Source: DATJSJ01 sp035504175 (GTDB taxonomy: Bacteria; Pseudomonadota; Alphaproteobacteria; Acetobacterales; Acetobacteraceae). Taken from it: 13,394 bases of DNA. The notes below the pieces were generated by a model. That model had not been told where the DNA came from. It did no database searches and saw only the letters and a list, made by a program, of their open reading frames with translations. The DNA lies in the NCBI GenBank assembly GCA_035504175.1, contig DATJSJ010000266.1:1-13394 (forward strand), read 5' to 3'. The translations under genes and the position numbers were made by a program. This document shows positions 1-6,656 of this stretch, piece after piece. The first letter of the stretch is position 1; each line of letters begins with the position of its first letter.

Positions 1-8
1 CCGCAATG

Positions 9-35
9 ATCGCCTTCGACGCGGTCGAAGGCGAT
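9..35. repeat. Perfect 12-bp inverted repeat with 3-nt loop
   Basis: ATCGCCTTCGAC (9-20) and GTCGAAGGCGAT (24-35) are exact reverse complements separated by GCG, so RNA from either strand could form a strong hairpin. No T-run follows on either strand, so it is not a standard intrinsic terminator. It lies at the window edge. Short open frames cross it on both strands (plus strand 6-122, and minus-strand frames running off the left edge), so it could also be chance symmetry inside a gene whose body is outside the window. Positions 36-188 show nothing else I can assign. Confidence 0.4.
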
Positions 36-188
36 GTCCATCGCCTCGATCGACAACGAAGTGGTTTCGATCGGAGCGTGACGCGCACTTCGAACTTGTC
101 ATTCCGGGAAGCAAGAGCCTGATGTCGTGCCTCCCTGCTGCGGAATGGGTCGCGTCTTCCCGCCTCAGACCGGCGAAGCGACGCCGCC

Positions 189-551
189 TCAGCCGCAGCC
201 GGTCAGATCCTGGTCGCGGATCTCGAAGCTGCGCTCATGCGCCAGGTCGACGCCTTTCATCACGCAGGCGCGTCCCTTCCGGTCCACCAGCCGCACGTCG
301 TAATGGCCGGGCCGGATGCCTGTGATCACCAGCCGCTCGGTCATGTCCAGACTCTTGTCCGGGTCGTTCAGCGCCTGGTTCGGCCCCCACCTGGTCGTGC
401 CTGCCGGCGCCATGTAGACGCCGGTGAAATCCGTCGCCGTGGTCTCATTGTAGGCGAAGAATCTCTTGGTCGCCGCCACCGCGCCGGCGCTCGTCGCAAG
501 AACGATGGCGAATGGCAGCGCGAAGCGGATCGACCGAAGCATAGCGGGCAT
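189..551 (-). CDS. Small exported protein of unknown function
   Basis: This gene encodes a 120-aa protein. The ATG at 551 is preceded by CAGGGAG about 7 nt upstream, a good ribosome-binding site; an in-frame ATG three codons later is the alternative. Residues 4-26 form a Sec signal peptide: a basic start, a hydrophobic core, and an AxA-type cleavage site near residues 25-27 (GAVAA). The mature part is about 93 aa, with a first half containing FFAYNETTATDFTGVY and WGPNQAL. The second half reads GHYDVRLVDRKGRACVMKGVDL and ends in a C-terminal LTGCG. From memory this layout matches small periplasmic proteins that are widespread in alphaproteobacteria and lack a firm function (aromatic strand, WGPN, then DxR/GRxC and a terminal Cys). 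The two cysteines (RAC and TGC) could form a disulfide after export. It stands alone and is not obviously linked to the receptor upstream. Function unknown; secretion is inferred from the signal peptide. Confidence 0.8.
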   Translation of the reverse strand: MPAMLRSIRFALPFAIVLATSAGAVAATKRFFAYNETTATDFTGVYMAPAGTTRWGPNQALNDPDKSLDMTERLVITGIRPGHYDVRLVDRKGRACVMKGVDLAHERSFEIRDQDLTGCG

Positions 552-986
552 AGTGCGTCTCCCTGAGCGACAATCGGGCACTGGTGGAAAGCCGGCGGCG
601 TGTGGAACGCTCATCCTCTCCTCGATCGATGACGCGGCCGACGCTTCGGGCCAGGGTGCGACCACCGCACCGCCACACCATGTCTCCCGACCGCCGCGAC
701 GGCCTCCGACCAGGCGATATTCCACCTTTGGATGGAGAGGTGAACGCTCAACTCCGCTTTGCACCGCTCCCGCGTTTCCGTCTTGGACCCGAACGGGGAG
801 CCATGCGGATGCAGCATCATCGTGTCGCACAGCCACTTGAACACCCGGTTCCGAACATTGGCTTCGGCGCGTCGCAGGCCCGACCCCCATCCAGCGCCGC
901 CGGGATCGCCGGCCCGCGGGTGTAGCGACGGGGCGGCAGCCTCGTTGCCCGGCGCGCGCGCCATGCCGGTCATCCGCCTCATCTCC
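552..986. other. 435-bp stretch without a convincing gene
   Basis: This lies between the receptor stop (987) and the start of the small exported protein (551). One minus-strand frame is open from an ATG at 973 to a stop at 611 (120 codons), with GAGGAG about 9 nt before the ATG and only 13 nt after the receptor stop. Roughly four fifths of its third codon positions are G or C in the first 85 codons, which is compatible with coding. However, its composition is odd (five Trp, a very basic C-terminus PKRRPRHRSRRG), it lacks recognisable motifs, and two other frames are also open. The segment from about 700 to 870 is less GC-rich than its surroundings. I see no terminator with a T-run and no recognisable riboswitch. 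It may be a decayed gene, an unrecognised small protein, or untranslated spacer. Confidence 0.35.
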
Positions 987-3401
987 TCAGAACGTGACCC
1001 GCAATCCGCCGTAGCCGGCGATCGGCGGCGCCGGACTGAGGCTGCGCGTATTGGTCGCATTCGGCACCTGCGCGATCGGCACCGAGGTCACGTCGGAAAA
1101 CGTGCCGTAGGTGTCATACTTCGCGTTCAGCATGTTCTGCACCAGGCCGAACAGCTCGATATGCTGCGTGAGCTTGTAGTTGGTGTTCAGGCCGAGCACG
1201 ACATAGGCGCCGGTCTTCGGCGTCAGATTGGCCTCATCCCCCACCAGGAACACGCCGCTGCTGGCAATGCCGGTCAGACCCACGGTCCAGGCCGGCGTTA
1301 CGCCATACTGCACGCCGAACTTCAGCCGGTTCGTCGGCACGCCCGGCAGTTGATCGCCCTTGTTGACCTGGATCTGCCCGTTCGCATCCGCGGCCGGGTT
1401 GAGCGGGCTGTCCTCGAGGAAAGAGCTCTGGAACGTGGCATCGGTATAGGCGTAGCTGAGCCAGGCATAGAGCCGGCCGCGCCGGACGCTGATCCCCGCC
1501 TCCACGCCCTGCCGCCGCGTCTGGCCGATGTTCTGGAAGAAATCACGACCGGGGATCGTACTCGGCAGGAAGTAGATGTCGTCGTCGCTGTCGGTGCGGA
1601 ACAGCCCGGCATTCCATTGCACCTCGGTCCGGGCGTCGAAGTGGAACCTGCCGCGCAGCCCCGCCTCGATCGTGCGTGCCACAACCTGCTTGAGGTTCGG
1701 ATCGCCGACGAAGAAATTCGCCAGCGTGCAGGGACTGTTGATGTCCGCACAGGACAGCTCCGCCGGCGTCGGCGCCCGGTTCGCCTCCGACCAGCTCGCG
1801 TAGACCGCGAGCGCCGGCGCGAACCGGTAGGTCAGCCCGACGCCGGGATTGAAATGCGCGTAGCTGTGGTTGCCGGTGACGTCGCCGCCGTTCTGGTCAT
1901 CGAGGTCGATCTGCGCATAGTTGAACCGGCCGCCCGCGTTCAGCGACAGGTGCGGCGTCACGTCGAGGATGTCGGTCGCGAACACCCCGTAATAGCCGTT
2001 GGTCACGCCGACCCGGACCGGCGCGATCGAGCCGTCCGCCTGGTCGATGGTCGGCCCCGGCCCCGCGTAGTTGCGATCGTCGGTCAGCCCGCCGACCTCG
2101 GAGTTCGCCGAGAACAGGGTATCGCCGCCATCGAAGCTGGCACCGGCGACGAAGTGATTGTGCAGGCCGAACACCGGATCCGTGTTGGTCACCTGTGCCG
2201 AGACGCCATAGCCATTGGTGTTGACCGTCTGGTTGTCGAGTTCGGAATAGGGACCGCCATTGAGGTAATCCGGGATCGGCGATCCGCTGCGATCGGTCAG
2301 GAAGTCGCCGGGATCCTCGCACAGGAAGCCGGACCCGTCATCGCACGGGGCGAAGTCCGGCGTGTTGCCGTTGACCACCCGCTGCAGCAAATACTGGTAG
2401 TAGGCGACCGCCTGCACCGAGGTGGTGTCGGTGATGTCATAGCTGCCGTTCAGGCTGATCCGCGTGTATTTGTTCGCGACCAGGTTGGGGCCGGTGAACT
2501 GCGCGTTGCGCTGCACGTCCTCGAGCTGGACCGGGATCGTCCCCGGCCCGTTCAATTGCGTGTCGGCGGCGATGATGTTGAGGTGCAGCTCCGCCCGGTC
2601 GCCACGCCAGCCGACATCGCCGTAGATGTTGTACTGATCGGTCGATTGCTCGTCCCGCCAGCCGCCGTCATGAAACACCGTGCCGGCAATGTAGGCGGCG
2701 GTGTTGCCGGACTGCTTGCCGTACTGGAAATCGCTCTCGATGCGGCCGTAGGAGCCGCCATAGATCTCGAACTGGCTGCCGTGATAGCTGAACCCGTCCT
2801 TGAGCTGCACGTTGAGCGCGCCGCCCAGCGCGTTCAGTCCGAAGACCGGGTTTGCCCCCTCCAGGTTCATGGTGTTGATCGCCGCGTCCGGGATCAGGTC
2901 CCAGTTCACCGTATCGCCGAACGGCATGTTGAAGCGCGCGCCGTTGACGTAGACGGCGAGCCCCTGTGCCGTCCCGTCCAGCGGGCCGGCGACGAAGCCG
3001 CGATAGACGAGATTCGGCTGCAGCGGGTTCGCCGCCGCCTCGTCGAGCGCCACGCCGCCCACCATGTCATTCAGCGCCTTGAGCGGCTGCGGCGGGCCGT
3101 AGCGCGTGATGTCCTGCGGCGTCAGCACCTGGCTCGCCGCCGGCACCTTGGCTTGGTCGACGCCGGAGCCGAGCAGCGGCGTCGCGCCGATCACAACGAC
3201 CGGCGGCAGCACGGTGCCGGTGGGCGCGGCCCCCGCCGCCGGAGTGCCGGCAGAGGACGGCACCTGCGCCGTGCTGCCGGACGTTGCGGATGTCGGCGCG
3301 GCGGAACCGGATGGCGTCGCGCCACTGGTCTGCGCCCGGCCTACCGGGATCAGCACGAATCCGGCCATGAGTGCCGCCAGCACGGCTGCGACCTTGCGCA
3401 T
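987..3401 (-). CDS. TonB-dependent outer-membrane receptor
   Basis: This 804-aa protein is a full-length TonB-dependent receptor, probably for a scarce ligand taken up across the outer membrane. The ATG at 3401 is chosen because a signal peptide follows at once (MRKVAAVLAALMAGFVLIP, cleavage near GRA-Q at 23-24) and a purine-rich GAGGGGAAGAG lies upstream. The longer frame to 3629 adds only an arginine-rich shadow sequence. Residues 24-63 are an Ala/Ser/Thr/Pro-rich linker. A TonB-box-like LPPVVVIG follows at 65-72. The plug spans about 84-205, including NLVYRGF, YVNGARFNMPFGDTVNWDL and NPVFGLNALGGALNV. The rest is a beta barrel of alternating aromatic strands ending in VTF, with the usual terminal Phe. 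It is divergent from a two-component pair, and a TonB gene follows that pair on the opposite strand, so the four probably form one uptake and sensing module. The substrate cannot be read from the sequence; there is no N-terminal FecA-type signalling domain. Confidence 0.93.
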   Translation of the reverse strand: MRKVAAVLAALMAGFVLIPVGRAQTSGATPSGSAAPTSATSGSTAQVPSSAGTPAAGAAPTGTVLPPVVVIGATPLLGSGVDQAKVPAASQVLTPQDITRYGPPQPLKALNDMVGGVALDEAAANPLQPNLVYRGFVAGPLDGTAQGLAVYVNGARFNMPFGDTVNWDLIPDAAINTMNLEGANPVFGLNALGGALNVQLKDGFSYHGSQFEIYGGSYGRIESDFQYGKQSGNTAAYIAGTVFHDGGWRDEQSTDQYNIYGDVGWRGDRAELHLNIIAADTQLNGPGTIPVQLEDVQRNAQFTGPNLVANKYTRISLNGSYDITDTTSVQAVAYYQYLLQRVVNGNTPDFAPCDDGSGFLCEDPGDFLTDRSGSPIPDYLNGGPYSELDNQTVNTNGYGVSAQVTNTDPVFGLHNHFVAGASFDGGDTLFSANSEVGGLTDDRNYAGPGPTIDQADGSIAPVRVGVTNGYYGVFATDILDVTPHLSLNAGGRFNYAQIDLDDQNGGDVTGNHSYAHFNPGVGLTYRFAPALAVYASWSEANRAPTPAELSCADINSPCTLANFFVGDPNLKQVVARTIEAGLRGRFHFDARTEVQWNAGLFRTDSDDDIYFLPSTIPGRDFFQNIGQTRRQGVEAGISVRRGRLYAWLSYAYTDATFQSSFLEDSPLNPAADANGQIQVNKGDQLPGVPTNRLKFGVQYGVTPAWTVGLTGIASSGVFLVGDEANLTPKTGAYVVLGLNTNYKLTQHIELFGLVQNMLNAKYDTYGTFSDVTSVPIAQVPNATNTRSLSPAPPIAGYGGLRVTF

Positions 3402-3500
3402 TTGCACGTCTCTTCCCCTCGAAAGGCCGGGCACCGCGCCCGCCCCCGCAGCGACGCGTCGCATTGCGCCGGCCCGCATTCGCCCCCCCGGGGCCCGACG

Positions 3501-3529
3501 ATTGAAGAAACCGTGACAATCAGCGTCAA
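3501..3529 (-). promoter_or_regulatory. Predicted sigma70-type promoter of the TonB-dependent receptor
   Basis: Read on the minus strand, TTGACG (3529-3524) and TTCAAT (3506-3501) are separated by exactly 17 bp. They match the -35 consensus at 5 of 6 positions and the -10 consensus at 4 of 6. Transcription would start near 3494, giving a leader of about 95 nt before the receptor ATG at 3401. On the plus strand the same interval offers TTGAAG (3503-3508) and GTCAAT (3525-3530) with a 16-bp spacer, a weaker face-to-face promoter for the sensor-kinase operon. Confidence 0.5.
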
Positions 3530-3533
3530 TGAC
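3514..3533. promoter_or_regulatory. Cluster of TGAC/GTCA half-sites in the divergent spacer
   Basis: TGAC at 3514-3517, GTCA at 3525-3528 and TGAC at 3530-3533 form a TGAC-N7-GTCA inverted repeat and an adjoining GTCA-A-TGAC palindrome. They lie within and just upstream of the predicted receptor promoter and between the divergent receptor and kinase genes. That is where the neighbouring LuxR-type response regulator would be expected to bind. The assignment to that regulator is inference. Confidence 0.35.
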
Positions 3534-3560
3534 AGAGATTGCGGGACTCAGGAGGAACGG

Positions 3561-3647
3561 GTGACGCTGCATCGATATTTTCTGCAAACGCTCGGCAGAA
3601 TGTGCAGGGCCGCGCGGTGTCGCGGCCACGGATCGCCACGCGCATGA
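3561..3647 (+). CDS. Possible 28-codon leader ORF translationally coupled to the sensor kinase
   Basis: A GTG at 3561 sits 5 nt behind a perfect AGGAGG (3550-3555), the strongest ribosome-binding site in this spacer. It opens a 28-codon frame, MTLHRYFLQTLGRMCRAARCRGHGSPRA. Its TGA (3645-3647) overlaps the kinase ATG (3644-3646) as ATGA. The kinase start itself has no good ribosome-binding site, so ribosomes finishing this ORF could re-initiate on the kinase. The peptide has no signal sequence or membrane segment, and its second half is Arg/Cys-rich. It may be only a translational leader rather than a functional peptide. The alternative is that the kinase starts at the GTG at 3617 and the AGGAGG is coincidental. 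Confidence 0.4.
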   Translation: MTLHRYFLQTLGRMCRAARCRGHGSPRA

Positions 3648-4996
3648 ACTCGCTGCGCGCCCGGCTGGTGCTGCTGCCGACGGCGCTCCTGCTCCTGGGC
3701 ATGGGAATCACGATCGCGTTCATCCTCGCGGACGCGCCGGAGCGGGTGAACGCCGAACTCGCCTCCGGCCTGCGGCTCGGCCGCCTGCTGGTCGTGGATG
3801 CGTTGCGCGACCTCGCTGCGGCGCCCGACCCGCCGCGCGCCGTCGCGCATTTCGCCGACACGTTGCCGCACGTCCGCCACGTGCGCTTCGCGCTGCTTCC
3901 GGTGGAAGGCGGCACGCCGCTGCTGCTGCCGGAACCGGCGCGGCACGAGCCCGCCTGGTTCTATCGCCTGCTCGCCCCGCCCCCGCGCATCGAGCTGTTT
4001 CCCCTCGTCATCGGTGGCCGAGAGGTCGGGCTGGTGGCGATGCGCTCCTATCCCGGCGACGAAATCGCCGAGATCTGGCAGGAGCTGCAGTTGCTGGTCA
4101 GCGTGATGCTCGGTCTCGGCCTGGCGATCGCCGTGCTGCTCATCGCGACCGTCAGCCTGTCGCTGCGGCCGCTGCGTCTGCTCACCACCGCCTTCGACCG
4201 GCTCGAGCACGGACAATTCACGCCGCTCCCGGCGCTGCGCGTGGCCGAGCTGCGCGGCATCGGCCGCCGCTTCAACAGCCTCGGCGCGACGCTGCAGCGC
4301 GTGACGGCCGACAACCACCTGCTGATCGACCGGATGATGTCGCTGCAGGAGGCCGAGCGGAAGGAACTCGGCCGCGAGCTGCACGACGAGTTCGGCCCGG
4401 CGCTGTTCGGCATCCGGGCCGACGCGGCCTGCATCCTGCGCGCCGCAGAAAGCGGATCCGCAGCCCTGCCGGAGATCGCCGAGCGGGCGCGCTCGATCAC
4501 CGCGCTCGCCGACGGCATCCAGCAGGTCAATCGGCAGATCATCGACCGGCTGCGGCCGCTGATCCTGGAGCAGGTCGGGCTCGCCGAGGCGCTGCGGCAG
4601 CTCGTCGACTGGTGGGCGGCACGGCATCCCGGCATCGCCTGGAGGATCGCCGCGGATGACGCGGTCGATGCCGCCGACGAGACCACGGCCGTCACGCTGT
4701 ACCGGATCGTGCAGGAGGCGCTGACCAACGCCGCGCGCCACGCCGGGGCGGGCACGGTCGCGGTGCGCATCAGGCTGCACCATGCCGCGAACGGCACCGT
4801 GGCGGCCGATGCGATCGAACTCGAGGTGAACGATGACGGTCGCGGGCTGCCGCCGGCGACGCGGTTCGGCTTCGGCCTGCTCGGCATGGGCGAACGGGTG
4901 CGTCGCCTGCACGGCAGCTGGTCGGTGCGCGGCACGCCCGGGCGGGGCACGTGCATTGCGATCGTCCTGCCGCGACACAGCGGGGAGATGAACTGA
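3644..4996 (+). CDS. NarL-type membrane sensor histidine kinase, MoxY-like
   Basis: This 450-aa inner-membrane kinase presumably phosphorylates the response regulator encoded 2 bp downstream. TM1 is at about 7-28 and TM2 at about 149-172. The roughly 120-residue periplasmic domain between them (from APERVNAELASGLRLGRLL) resembles the LapD/MoxY N-terminal sensor type. A HAMP-like linker spans about 173-225. The HisKA_3 box EAERKELGRELHDEFG carries the phospho-acceptor His247. The HATPase domain has an N box (QEALTNAARHA, Asn362), a G1 box (NDDGRGL, about 396-402) and a G2 box (GLLGMGERV, about 411-419). The start is uncertain: ATG 3644 overlaps the stop of a possible leader ORF, and GTG 3617, with AGGG upstream, would add nine residues. 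The TTG-initiated extension to 3539 runs through the spacer and lacks protein-like features. The signal sensed is unknown; Paracoccus MoxY acts in methanol-oxidation control, but that function should not be transferred here. Confidence 0.92.
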   Translation: MNSLRARLVLLPTALLLLGMGITIAFILADAPERVNAELASGLRLGRLLVVDALRDLAAAPDPPRAVAHFADTLPHVRHVRFALLPVEGGTPLLLPEPARHEPAWFYRLLAPPPRIELFPLVIGGREVGLVAMRSYPGDEIAEIWQELQLLVSVMLGLGLAIAVLLIATVSLSLRPLRLLTTAFDRLEHGQFTPLPALRVAELRGIGRRFNSLGATLQRVTADNHLLIDRMMSLQEAERKELGRELHDEFGPALFGIRADAACILRAAESGSAALPEIAERARSITALADGIQQVNRQIIDRLRPLILEQVGLAEALRQLVDWWAARHPGIAWRIAADDAVDAADETTAVTLYRIVQEALTNAARHAGAGTVAVRIRLHHAANGTVAADAIELEVNDDGRGLPPATRFGFGLLGMGERVRRLHGSWSVRGTPGRGTCIAIVLPRHSGEMN

Positions 4997-4998
4997 CC

Positions 4999-5625
4999 AT
5001 GCGCGTGCTGCTGATCGAGGATCACCCGATCGTCCGCGCCGGCTGCGCCCGGCTGCTGTTGGGCCGGTCCGGAACGGACGTGCGGGAGGCGGCCACGGCC
5101 GCCGAGGGGTTGCGCCTCTGCCGCGAGACCGACCCCGACATCGTCGTGCTCGACATCCAGCTTCCGGACGGCCGCGGCCTCGACCTGCTGCGCCAGCTCA
5201 TCGCCGAGCGTCCGTCGCGGCGCGTGCTGGTGTTCAGCATGTACGAGGATGTCGGCCTGGTGCAGCGGGCGATCGATGCCGGCGCGCGCGGCTATGTCAG
5301 CAAGAGCGACGATCCGGCGTCGTTGCTGGCGGCGATCGACAGGGTGATGGCCGGCACGATGCATCTCGGCGACGCCGTGGCGCAGCGCCTGGCATTGCTG
5401 CAAGTGCGCCCGCCGGGGCGCCCGGAGCTGACCACGCGCGAGCGCACCGTGATGGCGCTGCTGGGCCAGGGCCGCAGCGTCGCCGAAATCGCCGCCGATC
5501 TCGACATCAGCTATCGCACCTCGGCGCATCTGGTCGCCCAGTTGCGCGGCAAACTCGCGGTCGGCTCGACCGCGGCCCTGATCCGGCTGGCGGTGGAATC
5601 CGCCGGGCATTTCGACCCGGGCTGA
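4999..5625 (+). CDS. LuxR/NarL-family response regulator
   Basis: This 208-aa cytoplasmic DNA-binding regulator is the partner of the upstream kinase. The ATG follows the kinase TGA by 2 bp, with GGGGAG about 12 nt upstream, so the two genes are one transcription unit. The receiver domain (about 1-118) has the acidic pair Glu7-Asp8, phospho-acceptor Asp52 (VVLDIQLPDG), Ser80 in the switch position and Lys102 (YVSKSDDP). A linker leads to a GerE/LuxR helix-turn-helix at about 143-205: LTTRERTVMALLGQGRSVAEIAADLDIS, then the recognition helix SYRTSAHLVAQLRGKL. It reads SYRTSAHLV where family members usually have S.KTV..H, but all structural positions are present. Likely targets are the divergent receptor and its own operon, where TGAC/GTCA half-sites lie. 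No other regulator is encoded in this module. Confidence 0.93.
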   Translation: MRVLLIEDHPIVRAGCARLLLGRSGTDVREAATAAEGLRLCRETDPDIVVLDIQLPDGRGLDLLRQLIAERPSRRVLVFSMYEDVGLVQRAIDAGARGYVSKSDDPASLLAAIDRVMAGTMHLGDAVAQRLALLQVRPPGRPELTTRERTVMALLGQGRSVAEIAADLDISYRTSAHLVAQLRGKLAVGSTAALIRLAVESAGHFDPG

Positions 5626-5644
5626 GCACCGCCCGGCGGCTCAG
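5622..5644. terminator. Possible bidirectional hairpin between convergent stop codons
   Basis: CTGAGC (5622-5627) and GCTCAG (5639-5644) are exact inverted repeats, and CCG/CGG inside can extend the stem around a CCCGG loop. The arms contain both stop codons: TGA of the response regulator (5623-5625) and TGA of the convergent TonB gene (5643-5641). Only 15 bp separate the genes. There is no T-run on either side, so it may be a weak or Rho-assisted end, or a transcript-stabilising hairpin. Confidence 0.35.
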
Positions 5645-6627
5645 GAGGTCAGGCGGAAGACCACGGGCACGATCGCGAACGCGGCAACGGGCTGCCCGTC
5701 GCGCGTGCCGGGGGTGAAGTGCCAGCGCCGCACCGCATCCGCCGCCGCCGCATCGAGCAGGTCGAAGCCGCTGCTGCGCGCCACCGCGACCGCCAGCGCG
5801 CGGCCGTCGCTGCCGACACTGACCCGCAGCAGCACCTCACCCTGCTCGCCCCGCCGGCGCGCGCTGAGCGGATAATCGGGCGGGACGTTGTCCGCCGCGC
5901 CGGCAACCGGATGCGGCGGCACCAGCACGGCCGCGCCCCGCCCCGGGGCCGCGCCGCCCGGAGCGGCGACGGCCGGCCGGGACGGCTCGGCGACGGGGCG
6001 CGATGAGGCAATCGCCCGCTCCCGGCTTGGCACCGGGCGATGCCGTGCCGTGCGCGGGTGCTCATGCGTCGGAGCCGACGGCCTCGCCCGCAGCGCGACC
6101 GGTGGCGTCGGAGGCGATGCCGCCACCGGCGGCGCGGCCGGGGCCGGAACGGTGGGCGGCGGCGCAGCGGCCGGCGGGACCGACGGCGCCGCGGGCACCG
6201 GCGCGGCCGGCGATGCAGCCGCCAGGGGGAGCGCCGGAGCAGGCGGCGGCGGCGCGGTGGCGGCGGGCAGCGCCATGCTCGCCGGAGGCGGTGGCGTGAT
6301 GGACGGCGGGGCGGCACCGGCCTCGGCCGGCGCGACGCTCGACGGGGGCGCGGGCGACGGCGGCACGGCCGGCACCGCGTCCGGCGGCATCGCGGCTTCG
6401 GGCGCCGGCGGCACCGCGGCGGGGTGCAGCGCGGCCGAACCGCCCCCGGACGGCGCGAACAGCATGGCGAAGGCCGGCGGCTCGGGCGGTGGGCGCGGGA
6501 CCGTTGCATGGACCAGCAACAGCAGCCCCGCCAGCGCCGCGCCGTGCAGCAGCACCGACGCGGTGCAGCTCGGGCCGATCCGCCGCCGAGCCGTCACCGG
6601 CAGGTGCAGCGGGGCAAGTCCCGACAC
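5641..6627 (-). CDS. tonB: TonB-family energy transducer
   Basis: This 328-aa protein couples the inner-membrane proton-motive force (through ExbB/ExbD, not in this window) to outer-membrane receptors. The short cytoplasmic N-terminus contains TARRR. One membrane anchor spans about 23-41 (ASVLLHGAALAGLLLLVHA). A very long periplasmic linker rich in Pro and Ala runs from about 43 to 240 and grades into an Arg/Pro-rich part. The TonB C-terminal domain is at about 247-328: PPDYPLSARRRGEQGEVLLRV, GSDGRALAVAVARSSGFDLLD and AVRRWHFTPGTRDGQPV. The start is uncertain. GTG at 6627 follows AAGG with 5-nt spacing; GTG at 6597 is the alternative. The frame stays open far upstream only because it shadows dhaL. 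It converges on the response regulator and probably serves the receptor at 987-3401. It also lies 29 bp behind dhaL on the same strand, so read-through from the kinase operon is possible. Confidence 0.88.
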   Translation of the reverse strand: MSGLAPLHLPVTARRRIGPSCTASVLLHGAALAGLLLLVHATVPRPPPEPPAFAMLFAPSGGGSAALHPAAVPPAPEAAMPPDAVPAVPPSPAPPSSVAPAEAGAAPPSITPPPPASMALPAATAPPPPAPALPLAAASPAAPVPAAPSVPPAAAPPPTVPAPAAPPVAASPPTPPVALRARPSAPTHEHPRTARHRPVPSRERAIASSRPVAEPSRPAVAAPGGAAPGRGAAVLVPPHPVAGAADNVPPDYPLSARRRGEQGEVLLRVSVGSDGRALAVAVARSSGFDLLDAAAADAVRRWHFTPGTRDGQPVAAFAIVPVVFRLTS

Positions 6628-6656
6628 GGCCGCCTTGCCGATGGGTCGGCCCCGAT

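Noticed and set aside
3539..3643. TTG start giving a longer sensor kinase
   Set aside because: The added 35 residues run through the regulatory spacer, no ribosome-binding site precedes the TTG, and ATG 3644 or GTG 3617 gives a normal kinase N-terminus.
759..3647. Plus-strand open frame of 962 codons
   Set aside because: It lies almost wholly antisense to the receptor gene, is rich in Arg, Val and Ala in the pattern of a shadow frame, and has no domain. The receptor frame has a signal peptide, plug and barrel. Only its last 28 codons, after the AGGAGG, are considered separately as a leader ORF.
3548..4978. Minus-strand open frame of 476 codons
   Set aside because: It is antisense to the histidine kinase and His/Arg/Gln-rich, a typical shadow in GC-rich DNA. 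The kinase frame has complete catalytic motifs.
4048..5610. Minus-strand open frame of 520 codons across the kinase and response regulator
   Set aside because: It spans two well-supported genes on the other strand and shows no protein-like motifs.
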